Source: Favolaschia claudopus
Taxonomy: Eukaryota > Basidiomycota > Agaricomycetes > Agaricales > Mycenaceae
Direction of reading: 5' to 3'
DNA: 64,000 bases
Assembly (NCBI GenBank): GCA_037176885.1
Contig: JAWWNJ010000044.1
Span: forward strand, 124,001-188,000
The translations under genes and the position numbers were made by a program. Every line of letters starts with the position of its first letter. The stretch's first letter is position 1. Shown piece after piece: positions 22,172-33,626 of this stretch. The notes beneath the pieces are model-generated. The model saw only the letters and a list, made by a program, of their open reading frames with translations. It ran no database searches and had not been told where the DNA came from.

Positions 22172-22879
22172 TTACAGCTATTTGCGGAACTTAGGGCGCG
22201 GCCGATTTTTTTTCCCACAAATGACATTTGGCGCATTTCCCTCACTGCGAGCTCAATTCCGCCTCAATGACCGATATTTAAATATGGGCAGGTAGGTATT
22301 GCTATTTCTGAGGTGCCTCTGTATTCAGATTGAGATTATTTGCCATGGGGTGGCTTTGTTTCCAGAAATGCCTGTTTTTCTTAATTTTGGTTCTCAAACT
22401 GTCAAATGTGCTACCAGGTGGCCATAGAGTTGTTACTGCTCTTTTAATACTTACTATTGAGTGCGAGCATGGTCTACAGCGCGTCCGCAATATGTACTGG
22501 CTCAGGCAGAGTAGTTTGATGCCATCAATTTATCGAAACGCTCATTTCGCTTCAGTGGCATCCTTATACCTCTTCAAAAAATGGTGAGCATTCAAAGCAA
22601 GCTAACAGTAGTCTATTGACATAATCACTACCTGCCAACTCCATATCTAGGGTTGTAGCAGTCAAAATTCGGAAAAACAGGTATTTCTGGAAACAAAGCC
22701 ACCCCATGGCAAATAAGCTCAATCTGAATACAGAGGCACCTCAGAAATAGCAATACCTACCTGCCCATATTTAAATCTCGGTCATTGAGGCGGAATTGAG
22801 CTCGCAGTGAGGGAAATGCGCCAAATGTCATTTGTGGGAAAAAAATCGGCCGCGCCCTAAGTTCCGCAAATAGCTGTAA
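22172..22879. mobile_element. Long terminal-inverted-repeat (foldback/MITE-like) element
   Basis: Two arms of about 208 bp (22172-22380 and 22672-22879) are near-identical inverted copies. Each starts with TTACAGCTATTTGCGG at the outer edge and ends with GAAAAACAGG at the inner edge; only a handful of mismatches are visible. The 290-bp loop has no gene. I see no clear target-site duplication. High arm identity suggests recent origin or gene conversion. Transcription across it would give a long hairpin RNA. Confidence 0.75.
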
Positions 22880-23396
22880 TTTGAACGAAGTTTTGAACCA
22901 AAAACCTGGCTCTAACCCAGCCATCCCATCCCATGAACCATTCGTATTCCCGGCCACTTATATCGCACGGACTCCATTTTTTTTTGACAAATTATTGTTC
23001 ATACAACCTATATGTATAGCTCACTTTTGAACGGACCGCCAAACCGCCGCAGGGTGAAAAAGTGTCGGATTTTGAAAGTTCAGGGTTGATTTTACTGGCC
23101 ATGGGATCCGGAATACCTCAATAACAACTTACAGTCTAGATCTTGCTTTTGAAAAATTTGCATTCGTATACCCATACGCTTTGGGACCTCGCCGGCAATC
23201 CTTCCTTCCATCCATCGCAAGTAGTATTTGCATAACACACCAGAAACTGAGTATATGCCTTCAAAATTGTTTCAGTACAGGTAGTGGCATCTAACATATT
23301 TAGTGGAGCAAAATTCCGGGTGCTGAGACCTTCATGTACTGGCATAAGGTGGGTTTGGTTGTTCGACGACTCTCGAAGACCTCCTTCGTGATCCTT
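22880..23396. other. No supportable gene
   Basis: Mixed sequence between the inverted-repeat element and the LINE remnant. It may include decayed LINE sequence that I cannot recognise. Confidence 0.4.
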
Positions 23397-24259
23397 CATA
23401 CTCGTCGGGTGTTTGGTATTCGGATGGATCCCTACTAGCGGGTCATGCGGGAGGAGCAGCTGTCTTGCTGGTTGAAGGGGCTATCAAGGAGAGAATCTTG
23501 ATATCACTGCGTGAGGGTCAGATCGCAGAGGGAGGGACTGGCGAAAGCGAGAACTTAACTTAGTCTTAAGCGACGCGTCGTGCCGTGTGACATCAGTCAC
23601 ATTTGATTGTCGCCCAAGCCGCGCTTCGAGGTATCCTCTATGCACCGCTCCTCGATCCGGGCACCCCACTATTCACTACGACCACCTTGTGCGCACTGAA
23701 ATGGCGCGACTCCCAGGTTTGCGCATCACCAATATATGGACAACCCGCACATATCGGCACGGAAGGCAACGAGCTCGCCGATGACGCAGCAAAGGCCGCT
23801 ACTCTGCTTCCACCATCTCTGGAGGCCCCTGTTTCCCTTACCACCTGTAAGCGGGCGATGACCTCATTCTCACGCGATGGAAAGCTCAATGGACTGTCGC
23901 TACAACCGGCCGTGGCTGGGGGAAATCGACGACGCCTCGCCCTCTCTCACCCTGCGGCCCTCGTTCCTATCCTCTGCCGCCTCAAGAGCCGAGCTCTCCA
24001 TCCTGTCACAAATACGTACCGACTTCTGTTCGCTGAATGCGCACCGTTGCCGGCTCCATCCCACCCCGGCCTGTGAAGCGTAACGCGCGCCCACTTCCTC
24101 CTCCATTGTCCAGCATGGGAACCCTTCCATCCGCCTCTCCAAACTGCGTCCTATAGCGCGGGACTGCTTGGGTCTATCGATACCCGACGCCTCCTCAACC
24201 ACCCGAAACTTCTCAAGCCGCTCCTCACTTTCATTGACCAAACCGGTCGTTTCAGCTAA
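23397..24259 (+). pseudogene. Non-LTR retrotransposon (LINE) 3' end, RNase H remnant
   Basis: The region reads as the RNase H domain and C-terminal tail of a LINE-type polymerase, split over several frames. Visible blocks in order are: VWYSDGSLLAGHAGGAAVLL (first catalytic Asp, ~23420), QAALRG (~23610), the hallmark AHIGTEGNELADDAAKAA (~23752-23805), a tail like the Ser/Leu-rich QIRTDFCSLNAHR block (~24005-24045), a HFLLHCPAW Cys/His block (~24091) and a C-terminus ending FIDQTGRFS at TAA 24257-24259. Frames change near 23558, 23900 and 24080. The reverse transcriptase and endonuclease are absent, as expected for a 5'-truncated and decayed insertion. Confidence 0.8.
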
Positions 24260-26013
24260 GCTTTTTTCACCCTTCTCCTCCTCTCTCTTCCCTCCCTCCC
24301 TCTTCAATGGAAAACAACAGTACATTCATTTAATATACCTTACCTACTCCAAGCTCGTCTACTTATCATATACCTCCGCACCCATATCCACCATCTGTTC
24401 GCCCTTTACCCAATATTTCCCAATACGCTCACAACTTTTACACTTACATATTTCCCTCGTCTCGTTATAATCTGTTACAGAACCAACGCCGTAGTCACCT
24501 TTAGACACCCGTTTACCTAGAAGTACTGCGCATAGCCATAATGGCCAGGTACGGCAAAATGAAACTTCATTTTCAGTTTCAGTGTATTAATGCAAACATG
24601 GCAAATAAATTCAAGTGGACAATTGGGTGTATGACGTTCCGAATGTCGCATAAATCAAACTACAAAAAAACTTTTGAGGTGCAAAAAAAAACTTTTGAAA
24701 GTGCTTGGATAAGCTTCACATTGCAGGATCTCAAGGGAGGGGTATGTAGGATTTTTGTTCAAATCAATACTCATTCAAACTATATCTCGACGGCGGAGTC
24801 GACGCGGAACTACCCTACAATATTTAGTAATCTGATGTAAAGAGATAAACAAATTTGGACGTTTCGAGAATTGCCTGGATTCAAATCATGACGCAATCCT
24901 AGGCATTGATGACATCTACGTCACCGAATTTTTTCAATCTGAGTGCGTATTGGGCGCCTGGGCCCAAGGTTTCGTTCGTAGTTGCCGCACGAATAGGAAC
25001 TCGGTCCCAACACGCAACTCAGATTGAATGCTGAAGAAAAGGGTGATAGCGAGCGACTCATGGCGCCGAGTCGAAAATTGGCGGAGATCTTTGATACGCC
25101 AGCTCTCCAGTGAATGCTATAAAGCGGTAAGGCCAACCAGTGGCACGGCCCGCTACCCAGGGATGACTAGCTAAAAATCATTCGACGTGAATTAAACATC
25201 AGGAAATTTGCAGAGGGCGAATCAAGCCTCACCGGCCCGGGCGCAACCAGTCGTCGCCAGCGATCGCCCGCCCGGATCAGGAGCAGACCACCCGAATTGG
25301 ATGCCGCCAGCACTGATGAGCTCGTCGCCTGCAGGTGAGGATTTCCCCAGCAGGTAACCCAATGACCGGGCCAGCAGTATTAGACGTCGTTCTTGTACGC
25401 GGAGGCCAGCAAGTACTTTCCCGTCGACTGCTCGCAATGAAAATAGCCGATAAATAGATTGATTTTGTTCGTTATAAAAGATTAAACAATATTGTGGCGC
25501 TCGAGCACCGACGTATTTCATTGTAGAGCATGTTGAATTGTTTGTAGATCAGAATGAAATACAGAGATGCGGGAATGAGTCGTTTCACGACCGTAAAAAA
25601 TATTGTACACGATATTGAAAGTTTAGGGGTATAGGGAGTTTGAGACGAGGAGGCACCATCTAGAGACGAGCCGCGAGCAGGCCGTGTTTCTGACGGAATG
25701 TCGATATGGGTCCCAGCGGTAGAAGCAAAATTCCGAATTTCCCTGGATTTTAGGCGAGACCCTATCACCTCCACCGCTTCCATCTTCGGACAGTCCGAAA
25801 CTCAAAATCGCACCAAAATTGCCCCAACCCTGCTTTCTTCAGCGCCTTAGATAACAAGGATTTGGTTCCATTTCATCACATACATCCTCACAATCGGGAA
25901 AGGCGGTTCCAGCTAACGGCAGTGGCCCCGGGTACACCCAAAGTGCAAAAACGGTGCCCCGAAACTGTACGCTCTTCTGGTTTGCTCCACGATAATATCT
26001 ACATTTTCTATAG
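24260..26013. other. No supportable gene
   Basis: A minus-strand ATG frame at 25472-25783 (103 codons, one hydrophobic stretch) and a plus-strand frame at 24541-24840 are open but unrecognised. Neither is improved by splicing. The rest is non-coding. Confidence 0.4.
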
Positions 26014-29000
26014 CTATCTGGCCAATACATGCGATAGGTATTGCGCAGAAACTTTTTCGTTTGCTAAGGCCACCTCTCGGCTTTTCTGCTTGAAACGTAT
26101 TTTGTTTTTCCACTGGTTTGCAGTAAAAAGTTCCGTGGTTTTCACGTTCGTTTCAATCTCGCGAACTCGCTTTTGATACCAACGTTCGCAATCTGGAGAC
26201 CACCATCCGATGTTCATGCCTGAAGTGAAGAAGGCCGCTGGTGTGGGCCACCAGGAGATGGATTTTTTCTGCAAACCATCCGATTCAGCCGCGCTTTTCC
26301 ATCCTAACAGACAGGGGTTTAGCAATGAAATCATTGAATTTGAAGCAATACCTGTTGCAACCACATAAACCCCACAAATCAAATCAACTTCCTCCGCCGT
26401 CAAACCATCACCCCAGTAGGCGACATTGCTTTCGCCATCCCAGAAACGCATGCCTGTTGTGAGTAAGTCGCTGACGGGACCACAATCATCGCCCAAATGC
26501 TGATTGTCGGTGATAGCAAGACGGGTAACGATCCCACCGGCAGATAGAGCTATGCGACCGCGAGGCGAATTTATGAATTGTTGGCGCCGGGTTTTGTAGG
26601 CCTGATAATCGAGCCACGTAGGTCTATAGCCCACAGGCCGCAGGCCTAGCCCAGTGTGAAACAACGGCGGTGTTGGTTGGCGACGAAGGGGGCCCAGAGT
26701 ACAGACACGATGTTGAATGCCACGTTGACGCAATCGAGTAGCAATTTCATCAACGTTTGATGACCCCCAGCCCATCCTGATAATTTCGAGCGTTGTAGCC
26801 GCGCTCTCGAGCAGCACATGCGAGTTGGGGAGATCAGCGTTCAGGGTCGCAGGGCGGACGACAAAGAAAACGCGCTGATTCAAGACCTCTTGCTTAACTT
26901 GAACAGCCCATGAGTTGCAAGCGATATCGGCCAGGTCTTGCCGTAGATCAATCAACTCTCTGGGAACATCCTCAAGGGATTTTGCTTTGCACAAGAACGC
27001 AAGCAGAACGGGCAGGAGCGCAAATTTAGGGTCTTGATGTACGGCCCATTTCTCGTCTCCAACAGACCTGCTGCAGAAATCGGGGCGCAAAGTCTCTTTG
27101 TACAACATAGGTGAGCTGGGTTCGATGCACGGCACAAAGCCGAAACGAGAATACAAAACATCGACCATGTCCAAATTACGATGCTTGACTTGCTTCAGGC
27201 CAGTCTCGCTGTAGCTTGCAGCAAAGCTATACGCAGTGTAGGCGCTTTGTAGATCAGCTTCCGAGGAATGTGGCCCAATGGGTTCCTCGGGTAGCAATGG
27301 GGGGGTTTCAGAGCTGGAGATTTGCATGCCATCCCCAGGGACATTCGCGGCTGGGGGCCGTAGTAAGCCGTATGCGGGCGAGGTATCTTGTATGGCTTCG
27401 GGAATATCGGAAGAGGTCTGCATGCGCAGGTTCTCATCATCAGACCGATACTCCGGCGAGTTGTCTTCGACGGGTGGTGGTAGAGGTTCAAGATCTGGGA
27501 GCAACAAGGAATCTAAGAACAGTAGAGTATTCATCAGGAGCTTGACAGAGAAATATTCAAGAAAATCAGCTACCAGAGTAAGGCAACGACTCCTGACTTG
27601 GAATGTCATCGAGAGACAGATACGAATGGGTGGACGTGACTGGTGGGACGGCCATGCCATCATGACCTGTCCCCAGCGGTGCCTTAGAATCCAGCGCAAG
27701 ACAGAGATCCCACTCGTTGGTCCAGCTGTCGTACCGGCGCTGACTTAGGGTAAAGTCATTCCAGATCTCGCTAGCCGCATCCTGACCAATGTTTCGGCGA
27801 ACAAGGTGCCCTGTCGACGCCGTTTCCCAGACAAAAACTCTGGCGTCGTTATTTTTGGGAGGACCGCCATCGGAAGCCTGAGCCTCTCGTGCGAGCCTCT
27901 GATTTCGGTTTTCAGAAGTTTCTGTAGCCGCCCACTTGGCCTGCTTGGCTTGACGGAGGGCCAAGAAAGCATGTATGTCTTCACCTGTTTCTTCGTCGGA
28001 CAAACGCTTTGATGGCGGGAATACGAATCCAGCGACAGAATCTGGGGCCGTGCCCATTGGTGGTGTCATATCTGCGCCAGAAGCTGTCGGATTCGTTGAG
28101 CAGTCCTTTTCAGAACCTTCCTTCATATCCAATTCTTTCCAAGGGGTCGAGCAAAATTCGCCCAGAATCGAACACAGGTAATGGATGGTGGGTTCACTGG
28201 GAAAGAACTCTTTCGCCGCCAATGCGTAAGGTATAGAGAAACAGGACCCTATGTTGAGCGGTCCCCAGTGAAAGTAAAGAGGTAAGTGGAGCTTCCCAAC
28301 AATTGCCTTCAGGAGAGCATTCAGTGGATGTTTGCCGTTATGGAGGTCAACTTCGTCCTGCGTCCAGGCATCCAACGTCAAATCAATTATACCTCCAGTG
28401 CGCTCAATCCCCATATCGCCTGCAGCGGAGTGCTCCAGGTCTGCAAACCACTGTGGATGAACTTCGGAAGTCTCGATAACTCGCTCTCTCCATAAATTAT
28501 TGCCAAAATGGTTATCAAGAAGGAGAAACATCATGGCAATCTTCGCCATTAAAGGAAGGAAAGCATCTCGCGAGTTTCTAATGGCGGCGGTGGCCGTTGG
28601 AATATTGCCGTAAGCGCTGCCAAATCCAAACTGTGAAGGGTAAGGCACGGATAGCATTCCCTTGTAAGGAAAATCAGGAAGCTGTTGGAGCATAGCTCGA
28701 AGGACAGCACGCATTGCATTCTCAAGCTCCGACCATGACTTTGCCAAAGGGCGCTTCATGGCGAAGCGTTTGCTCCCCTCCATTCCGATGCGCATTGTTT
28801 TGGTCGGGGGTTGGGCTTGGGGATGGCCGCTGACGTCGAGGCGCGCAAAAAGCGGGCCATGGAAGGGATTTTGACAAGGCAGGAACAGGAGGTAAAGCAT
28901 GTGAGGAGAGATCCAAGAGATGTGCCTATAATCTCCGTCCATTGACTTATGATGAGGGCCTGGTGCATGTTCGGGTGAGGGGATCGAGCACAGGAAATCT

Positions 29001-29866
29001 ACATTGGCGCAGTGGGCAGTGAAAATGGATTCACCGCGACGAAAATGTCCATGGAAGTGACCCAAAGGCTGTAAGACAAAGATAAATAAACAAAGATAGC
29101 GTTTTGTATGCAGCGGCTTACATTTTTGTTACCAAGCCAGGGTGGCGAATCAATCAGCGGGTCCCTTTCCCAGTGCGTGAACACGGTGCGTTGAATTCGA
29201 ACGGACGAAGCTGAGACATTGGAGGGAAGCATTACTGCTCGACCCGTTGTTGGAAGTGGAGATCGAGGCGCGTGGGAGAGTGAAGCCAAGCTCTTGTCGT
29301 CAGAAGAGTGAAGCTGCAGCCCGTTGCTGGATGGAGTGGAGGGGACAGTAGGAGTAGCAGCGTTGAAGACATGCACATCTCGTTCGGGTGCAAGAAGGAT
29401 TTCTTTGACGTCGTCGAAGAGCTCCCATCCCTTATTCGCAAACGGCTTCAAGATGGAGTGCTGCTTCACAAACTTCTTCCACTCGTCGCGATTATCGTCA
29501 CAGACACTGAACCCCCGCTGTTGGTCGTAGGTCCAGCGAGATGCACCGGGAAACCGGTTTTGTATGACCAGGACGAGCGCATCATGAATTTTCTTCAGCT
29601 AGTGGTAGGTGAGTAAGAAAAGATCAGCACAAGTAGATGGAATGACGCACCCCATTCCAGCAGCCTTTCACCGAGTTCGCATTCTTTTCGGCTCCCTTCA
29701 CCGGGTGACCACGAGCCCTCATGTGCACGGCTGCCGCCTCCAAGGACGTCGCATCCCAGCTCCCTCCCCGCCCAATTTTCTCCTTAATGGTCTTGAAGAA
29801 CGCGACGAGCGCAATTTTATCGTTGGGATCGGTGGTCCAGTCACACACAGCACCTCCTGGGGCCAT
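26014..29866 (-). CDS. Myb/SANT-like DNA-binding domain protein (mushroom-expanded family)
   Basis: Four exons (29651-29866, 29122-29598, 27574-29068, 26014-27512) join in frame to give 1,228 residues, with introns of 52, 53 and 61 nt. I start at the ATG at 29866, just ahead of the domain. Residues ~8-140 match the Myb/SANT-like DNA-binding domain (PF12776 type): W10 in DWTTD, W37 in GGSWD, W69 in GCWNG, W94 in SRWTYDQQRGF, and the closing DEWKKFVKQH and KGWELFDDVKEIL blocks. A Ser/Pro-rich linker follows. Then comes a large region of the kind seen in many Agaricomycete proteins of unknown function (PLMAKIAMMFLLLDNHF, ERTGGIIDL, LPLYFHWGPLNI) and a Trp-rich C-terminus (KSISWWPTPAAFF, MNIGWWSPDCERWY). 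It is probably a nuclear DNA-binding protein; the targets and the role of the C-terminal region are unknown. Confidence 0.8.
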
Positions 29867-30940
29867 TCCGGGGCTAGCAGCGAGAGGGGCAGTACAAAAG
29901 GGCCCAATAAATTCAACAATACGGGTCGATGTGGGGTAGGAAGACTCGGAAGATTTATTACGTAACAGATGCAATCAGAGAATGCTGCAACTAGGCGGGA
30001 GATCCCGAAACTTCTTGCCACACAGCCGAAAAGACGGAAATACCCGGCTAAATAGGGTTAAATGCTGGGTAGCTGAGCATGTGAACGTTGACATAACAAT
30101 TTCTTTCTTGTTGACAACTCTCATTCTCTCAACTCGTTTGAGCATCGAGCTCAGCGCTCATGTCTCGCTTATCCTGGATGGAGCCAGCATTGAAGCAGGG
30201 ACACTGGCTCTCGCCTTGACTGGTCAACCAGCGATACCTGCTCTGGTGCTATTCAGCGATACAAATAACTCATTTATTCGTACCGGTCCAGGGACTCCAT
30301 CTCTTCGCTCGTATCAGGCCCGCCCCGTCCCAAACCCACCCTTCCTGAATCGAGCGGTACGAGAGCTACTGCGGTCGACAACCAATGTCGAAATAACAAC
30401 TCAGAACGTCGCGTCGAAACGAAATTATCCACGCCAAAATCCTTCAAGAGTCATCTTCGGAAGAACCATAGGCATATGGGCAGAAATTCAGACACAGCCT
30501 ATTGGAATCTTTAGCTAGAATTTGAAAATAGCCTTATCATGTAGCAAACACACAATGTCGAACTGGCGGAACGATTAAGCGACAACATACTAACTTAACG
30601 GCACAGAATCAGTCGATCTGGTACCTCAACGAAGCGGAAAGCGCTTCTCAGCATATTCTTCAGCATATATACGACAGACAGGCAGGCTGGCTACACGCAG
30701 AAATTGTATAAACTCAAACATTGGGTTCAAGAACCTCTCCTTCCTCTTCGTGCCGCAAAGACAGGCTCCTGGTGCGTCGAACAAACGGTCTCCCTCCTCG
30801 ACATCCTTCCCGTGCTTACGAACGAATCGACGCAGGCGATCCTTCTTCTTGTTCGTTTCCCTCATCTCCACATCAACGATCGCAATCCAGGCGGATTGGC
30901 CAATATTCACAGCGGCGATTTCAAAATTCATAGCCCAAGT
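29867..30940. other. No firm gene; one 178-codon open frame
   Basis: A plus-strand ATG frame at 29982-30518 is open for 178 codons but matches nothing I know. A minus-strand ATG frame at 30626-30931 (101 codons, basic then Cys-containing) is equally anonymous. I would not call either without transcript evidence. Confidence 0.3.
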
Positions 30941-31327
30941 AAGTTAGGTCGAGTTTCTGAGATTTCGCGTCATTTGTATATTCTGTACTGAAAACGATCA
31001 TGAAAGCTCTGATTTCCTGGCAACAGAAATGAGATAGGAATAATTCCTATTGAGAAACTTTATAAACTCGAGCTAACTTATCGGCCCATTAAATCGAGGA
31101 GCCCATGCCAGGGCATGGGGAAGCCCGGGCGGTGGCACACCACCTTAATTTACAGGAACCATAAGTTAGCTCGAGTTCATTAGAATTCGTGGATGATTTA
31201 AGATACCAATAAACCACTCGAAAAACTTGGGATTTCTGCAGTCCAGAAACCAGATCCCAATGCATTTATGAACTGGTTCAAGAGGGTCGTAATTCTGATT
31301 TAATGCTCAGTGGACTCGACCTAACTT
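30941..31327. repeat. Nested inverted repeats
   Basis: An inner perfect 17-bp pair, AACTCGAGCTAACTTAT (31065-31081) and its reverse complement (31162-31178), encloses about 80 bp. An outer pair, AAGTTAGGTCGAGT (30941-30954) and its reverse complement (31314-31327), differs from the inner pair by one base. All four arms are versions of one motif, arranged symmetrically. Confidence 0.65.
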
Positions 31328-31593
31328 ATTTGGCCCATAAATTCAAGATCCGCGGCTGTGAATTTGAGGGAGTTCTGCGTGTCCGGCTGACATACAATTT
31401 GATGATACAAACCTCTTCCGCATCGAGAAAACCAGAACCTTACCCAACAGTCTACTTGTACCGACGAAGGATGGAAAAGGTCAGCCCACATCAATCACAA
31501 GCATTTCACTAGCACAGAAAGCTTCACGACCGCAAGAATGGCAGATCATGCGGATAGCTCCATACGATACCCGACAGGTTCTGTCCCTCGCTT

Positions 31594-31880
31594 TCACTTC
31601 ATCTCGCTTAGCTGAGTACTTTTCTTCTTTGCCTCACCATCGACGTTATCCATCGAGAGTTGACCGACCCACTGGTAGATGATGGAATCCTCCGGGATGA
31701 CCTCGGTGGCGAAAACCGCAAACTGATTCGGTCCATTGGCACCGAAACGGAATAACTTGAGCTGGACGGGGCCCCGAGAGCGAGCAACACCGCATGTGCT
31801 TCGATACACCTAAAAAACTGTCAAATTGTCAAAGCCTCGTCCTCTCCATAGAGACCTACCACGTCACAGCACGCACGGAC
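31594..31880 (-). pseudogene. Truncated SET-domain gene
   Basis: The exon at 31594-31809 on the minus strand contains RFGANGPNQFAVFATEVIPE followed by DSIIYQWVGQLS. This is the N-terminal part of a SET domain (compare the usual GxGVFAxxxIPxGxxIxEYxGxL), the catalytic domain of protein lysine methyltransferases. It can be joined through a GTAGGT...TTTTTTAG intron to an upstream Cys-containing stretch. The rest of the SET domain, including the NHxCxPN and GEELTxDY-type motifs, is not found downstream, where the frame stops at 31594. I judge this a fragment without catalytic capacity, unless exons lie far away. Confidence 0.45.
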
Positions 31881-32962
31881 TGAGTTAGTTTAGTCTGTGG
31901 CCTTGCAACACGCGTCCAGCTCTTCAAATCAAGAAGCTTGAGCATGGTCTGATGCAGCCCGACTACAGTCTGAGAGGAGTCAAATAAAACGCTTTTATGC
32001 GTCTCGAATGCTTGATAAAGTATGCCTGCATGTTCTTATTCAATATTCCAGAGACTCGTGAACGGTGCCGTAATAATTCCCCCCTCGACCATTCCTGTAG
32101 CACCGTTGAGCTCAGAGCAGCTTACCTCGGTCTCGACTTTCATGGAGCCAGGTCAATGCGGAGACAATACGGTGCTTCGGGTCGACCTTCGACGCATTAC
32201 GAGCCGGCCCCGGCTCTTTCTTGGTTACCTCTGAGTCAACGAGACGAAGACGATTAGAGTAAAAAGGAGGACGCTGGGCAGCCAGGCGCATGTCACTCTC
32301 CTTCTTGCTGCGTCGATAGTCCTGACAGAGTTGTACAATTGGCGCGTACCCTCGAGATATACGCAGACCGGGACGGGACAACATTGAACGGAACACTTCA
32401 AAGGACGCGCCCAGTGGTCGGACGACGGCGGCGACCGCGTTGGCGCGACGACGGCGATGGCGATGGCGGTCAGGATTGTGGGAGGAAGGAACCAATAATC
32501 TTTCAAAGACCGGAGACATCGCCGACTTGTTGTTTTCTTCAAATTTAAAGTTCCGAGTCCAAGTCCAAGTTGATGTATCTCATTTTCTCATAATTTTACA
32601 AACAAAGGCGAGTTTCGCAAAGCTTTGAAAAGTTCCGATCAGTGCTGGAAGTCTTCGGCATTTCCGCGAATATATATTCGCGCTATAACTACTTCAACTT
32701 GAAAGTGCTGCTTACTTGCCTATTTAAATTGGTGCCAAATCTTGGTTGGATCTTGGCCCCAAAACCACTGTTTGGGACAACCCTTTAGTGAAGCTTCCCG
32801 GGGCCTCCGGCGATGCCAGCCCTTGCAATTGCCAGCCGCGCCCGTTTTTTTTAGCGCTGCTCGAGGCCGAAGATCGTTCGACAGATCTAGTAGCGAACCC
32901 TTGATGTGACATTGCCATTGTCACGGGAATCACTCTTTGTACTTACTACTACTACTACTACC
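31881..32962. other. No firm gene
   Basis: Minus-strand frames at 32112-32542 are open but Arg-rich and anonymous; they could include upstream exons of the SET fragment. A TAC microsatellite (32944-32961) lies directly before the ATG of the nucleoplasmin-like gene. Confidence 0.35.
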
Positions 32963-33626
32963 ATGGCGCGCGAGGAAAACTCTGCTCAATGGTGAGGCAA
33001 CTAAGGTCTACATTACCCAACTAATCCTACACAGGGCCTGTCGAATACTCCCTGGTGAATTCTACGAATGGACCCTCGACTCTCGCGGCGTCTTTGTTAC
33101 CAATGTATTCCTGGACTCCAAGCTTCAGGGCGACTTCCGGACCATCTTGCTTATCACGCACGTAAACGCGGACCCAACGGGTGAACCGGATCTAACTGTG
33201 GACGCCGCCGTTGCTTGCCTCATCCCGAACAAAGTTCGCTATCTATTTCTGAGTCTTGATTTAATCAATGTACACAACCGCAGGTTGAAAACGTCACTGT
33301 AAACCTCTTCTTAAATCCGGGCGAACACATTCTGTTCCGCACACAAGGCAACAAGTACGAGTCTTATAATGTTAGAATATTAATCCGACTGATTACTCTC
33401 CAGCGTTGTCAATATTGTTGGCCACTATACAGGTACCACGCCGATCCATGTATTCTACTGGTTACAAATTCGAGTATTTTTAGGCGACAGCAGAGTCTTG
33501 AAGTCAGATGGAAATACGGACGCAACGATTGTAAGTGGGCTCTTCATCACACTACAATATCTCACAATAGTGTGTTGTCCCCTGCCAGTTGCAGGGGAGC
33601 AACACAGATTCGCGCCACAGCTAGCG
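32963..33626 (+). CDS. Nucleoplasmin-like (NPL) domain protein
   Basis: Exons 32963-32991, 33035-33233, 33284-33360, 33404-33432 and 33484-33530 join in frame to give 127 codons. A further exon may end at TAG 33624-33626. The protein starts at the ATG after the TAC repeat. The pattern W-x-C-x-I-L-P-G-E-F-Y, then VACLIPNKVENVTVNLFL, NPGEHILFRTQGNKYD and VNIVGHYTG follows the nucleoplasmin-like beta-barrel found at the N-terminus of fungal and insect FKBP-type histone chaperones. The FKBP isomerase domain is not present here, although acidic DYELEYLEEM-like codons at ~33962-33994, broken by a stop, hint at a decayed acidic linker. The protein would bind histones if expressed (inference). Two donors (GTTCGC, GTCTTA) are weak. 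Confidence 0.55.
33572..33605. repeat. Short perfect-stem hairpin
   Basis: GTGTTG-t-CCCCTGC, a 5-nt loop, then GCAGGGG-ag-CAACAC can fold into a stem of 13 pairs interrupted by one small internal bulge. It sits at the last putative exon of the nucleoplasmin-like gene. Confidence 0.6.
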
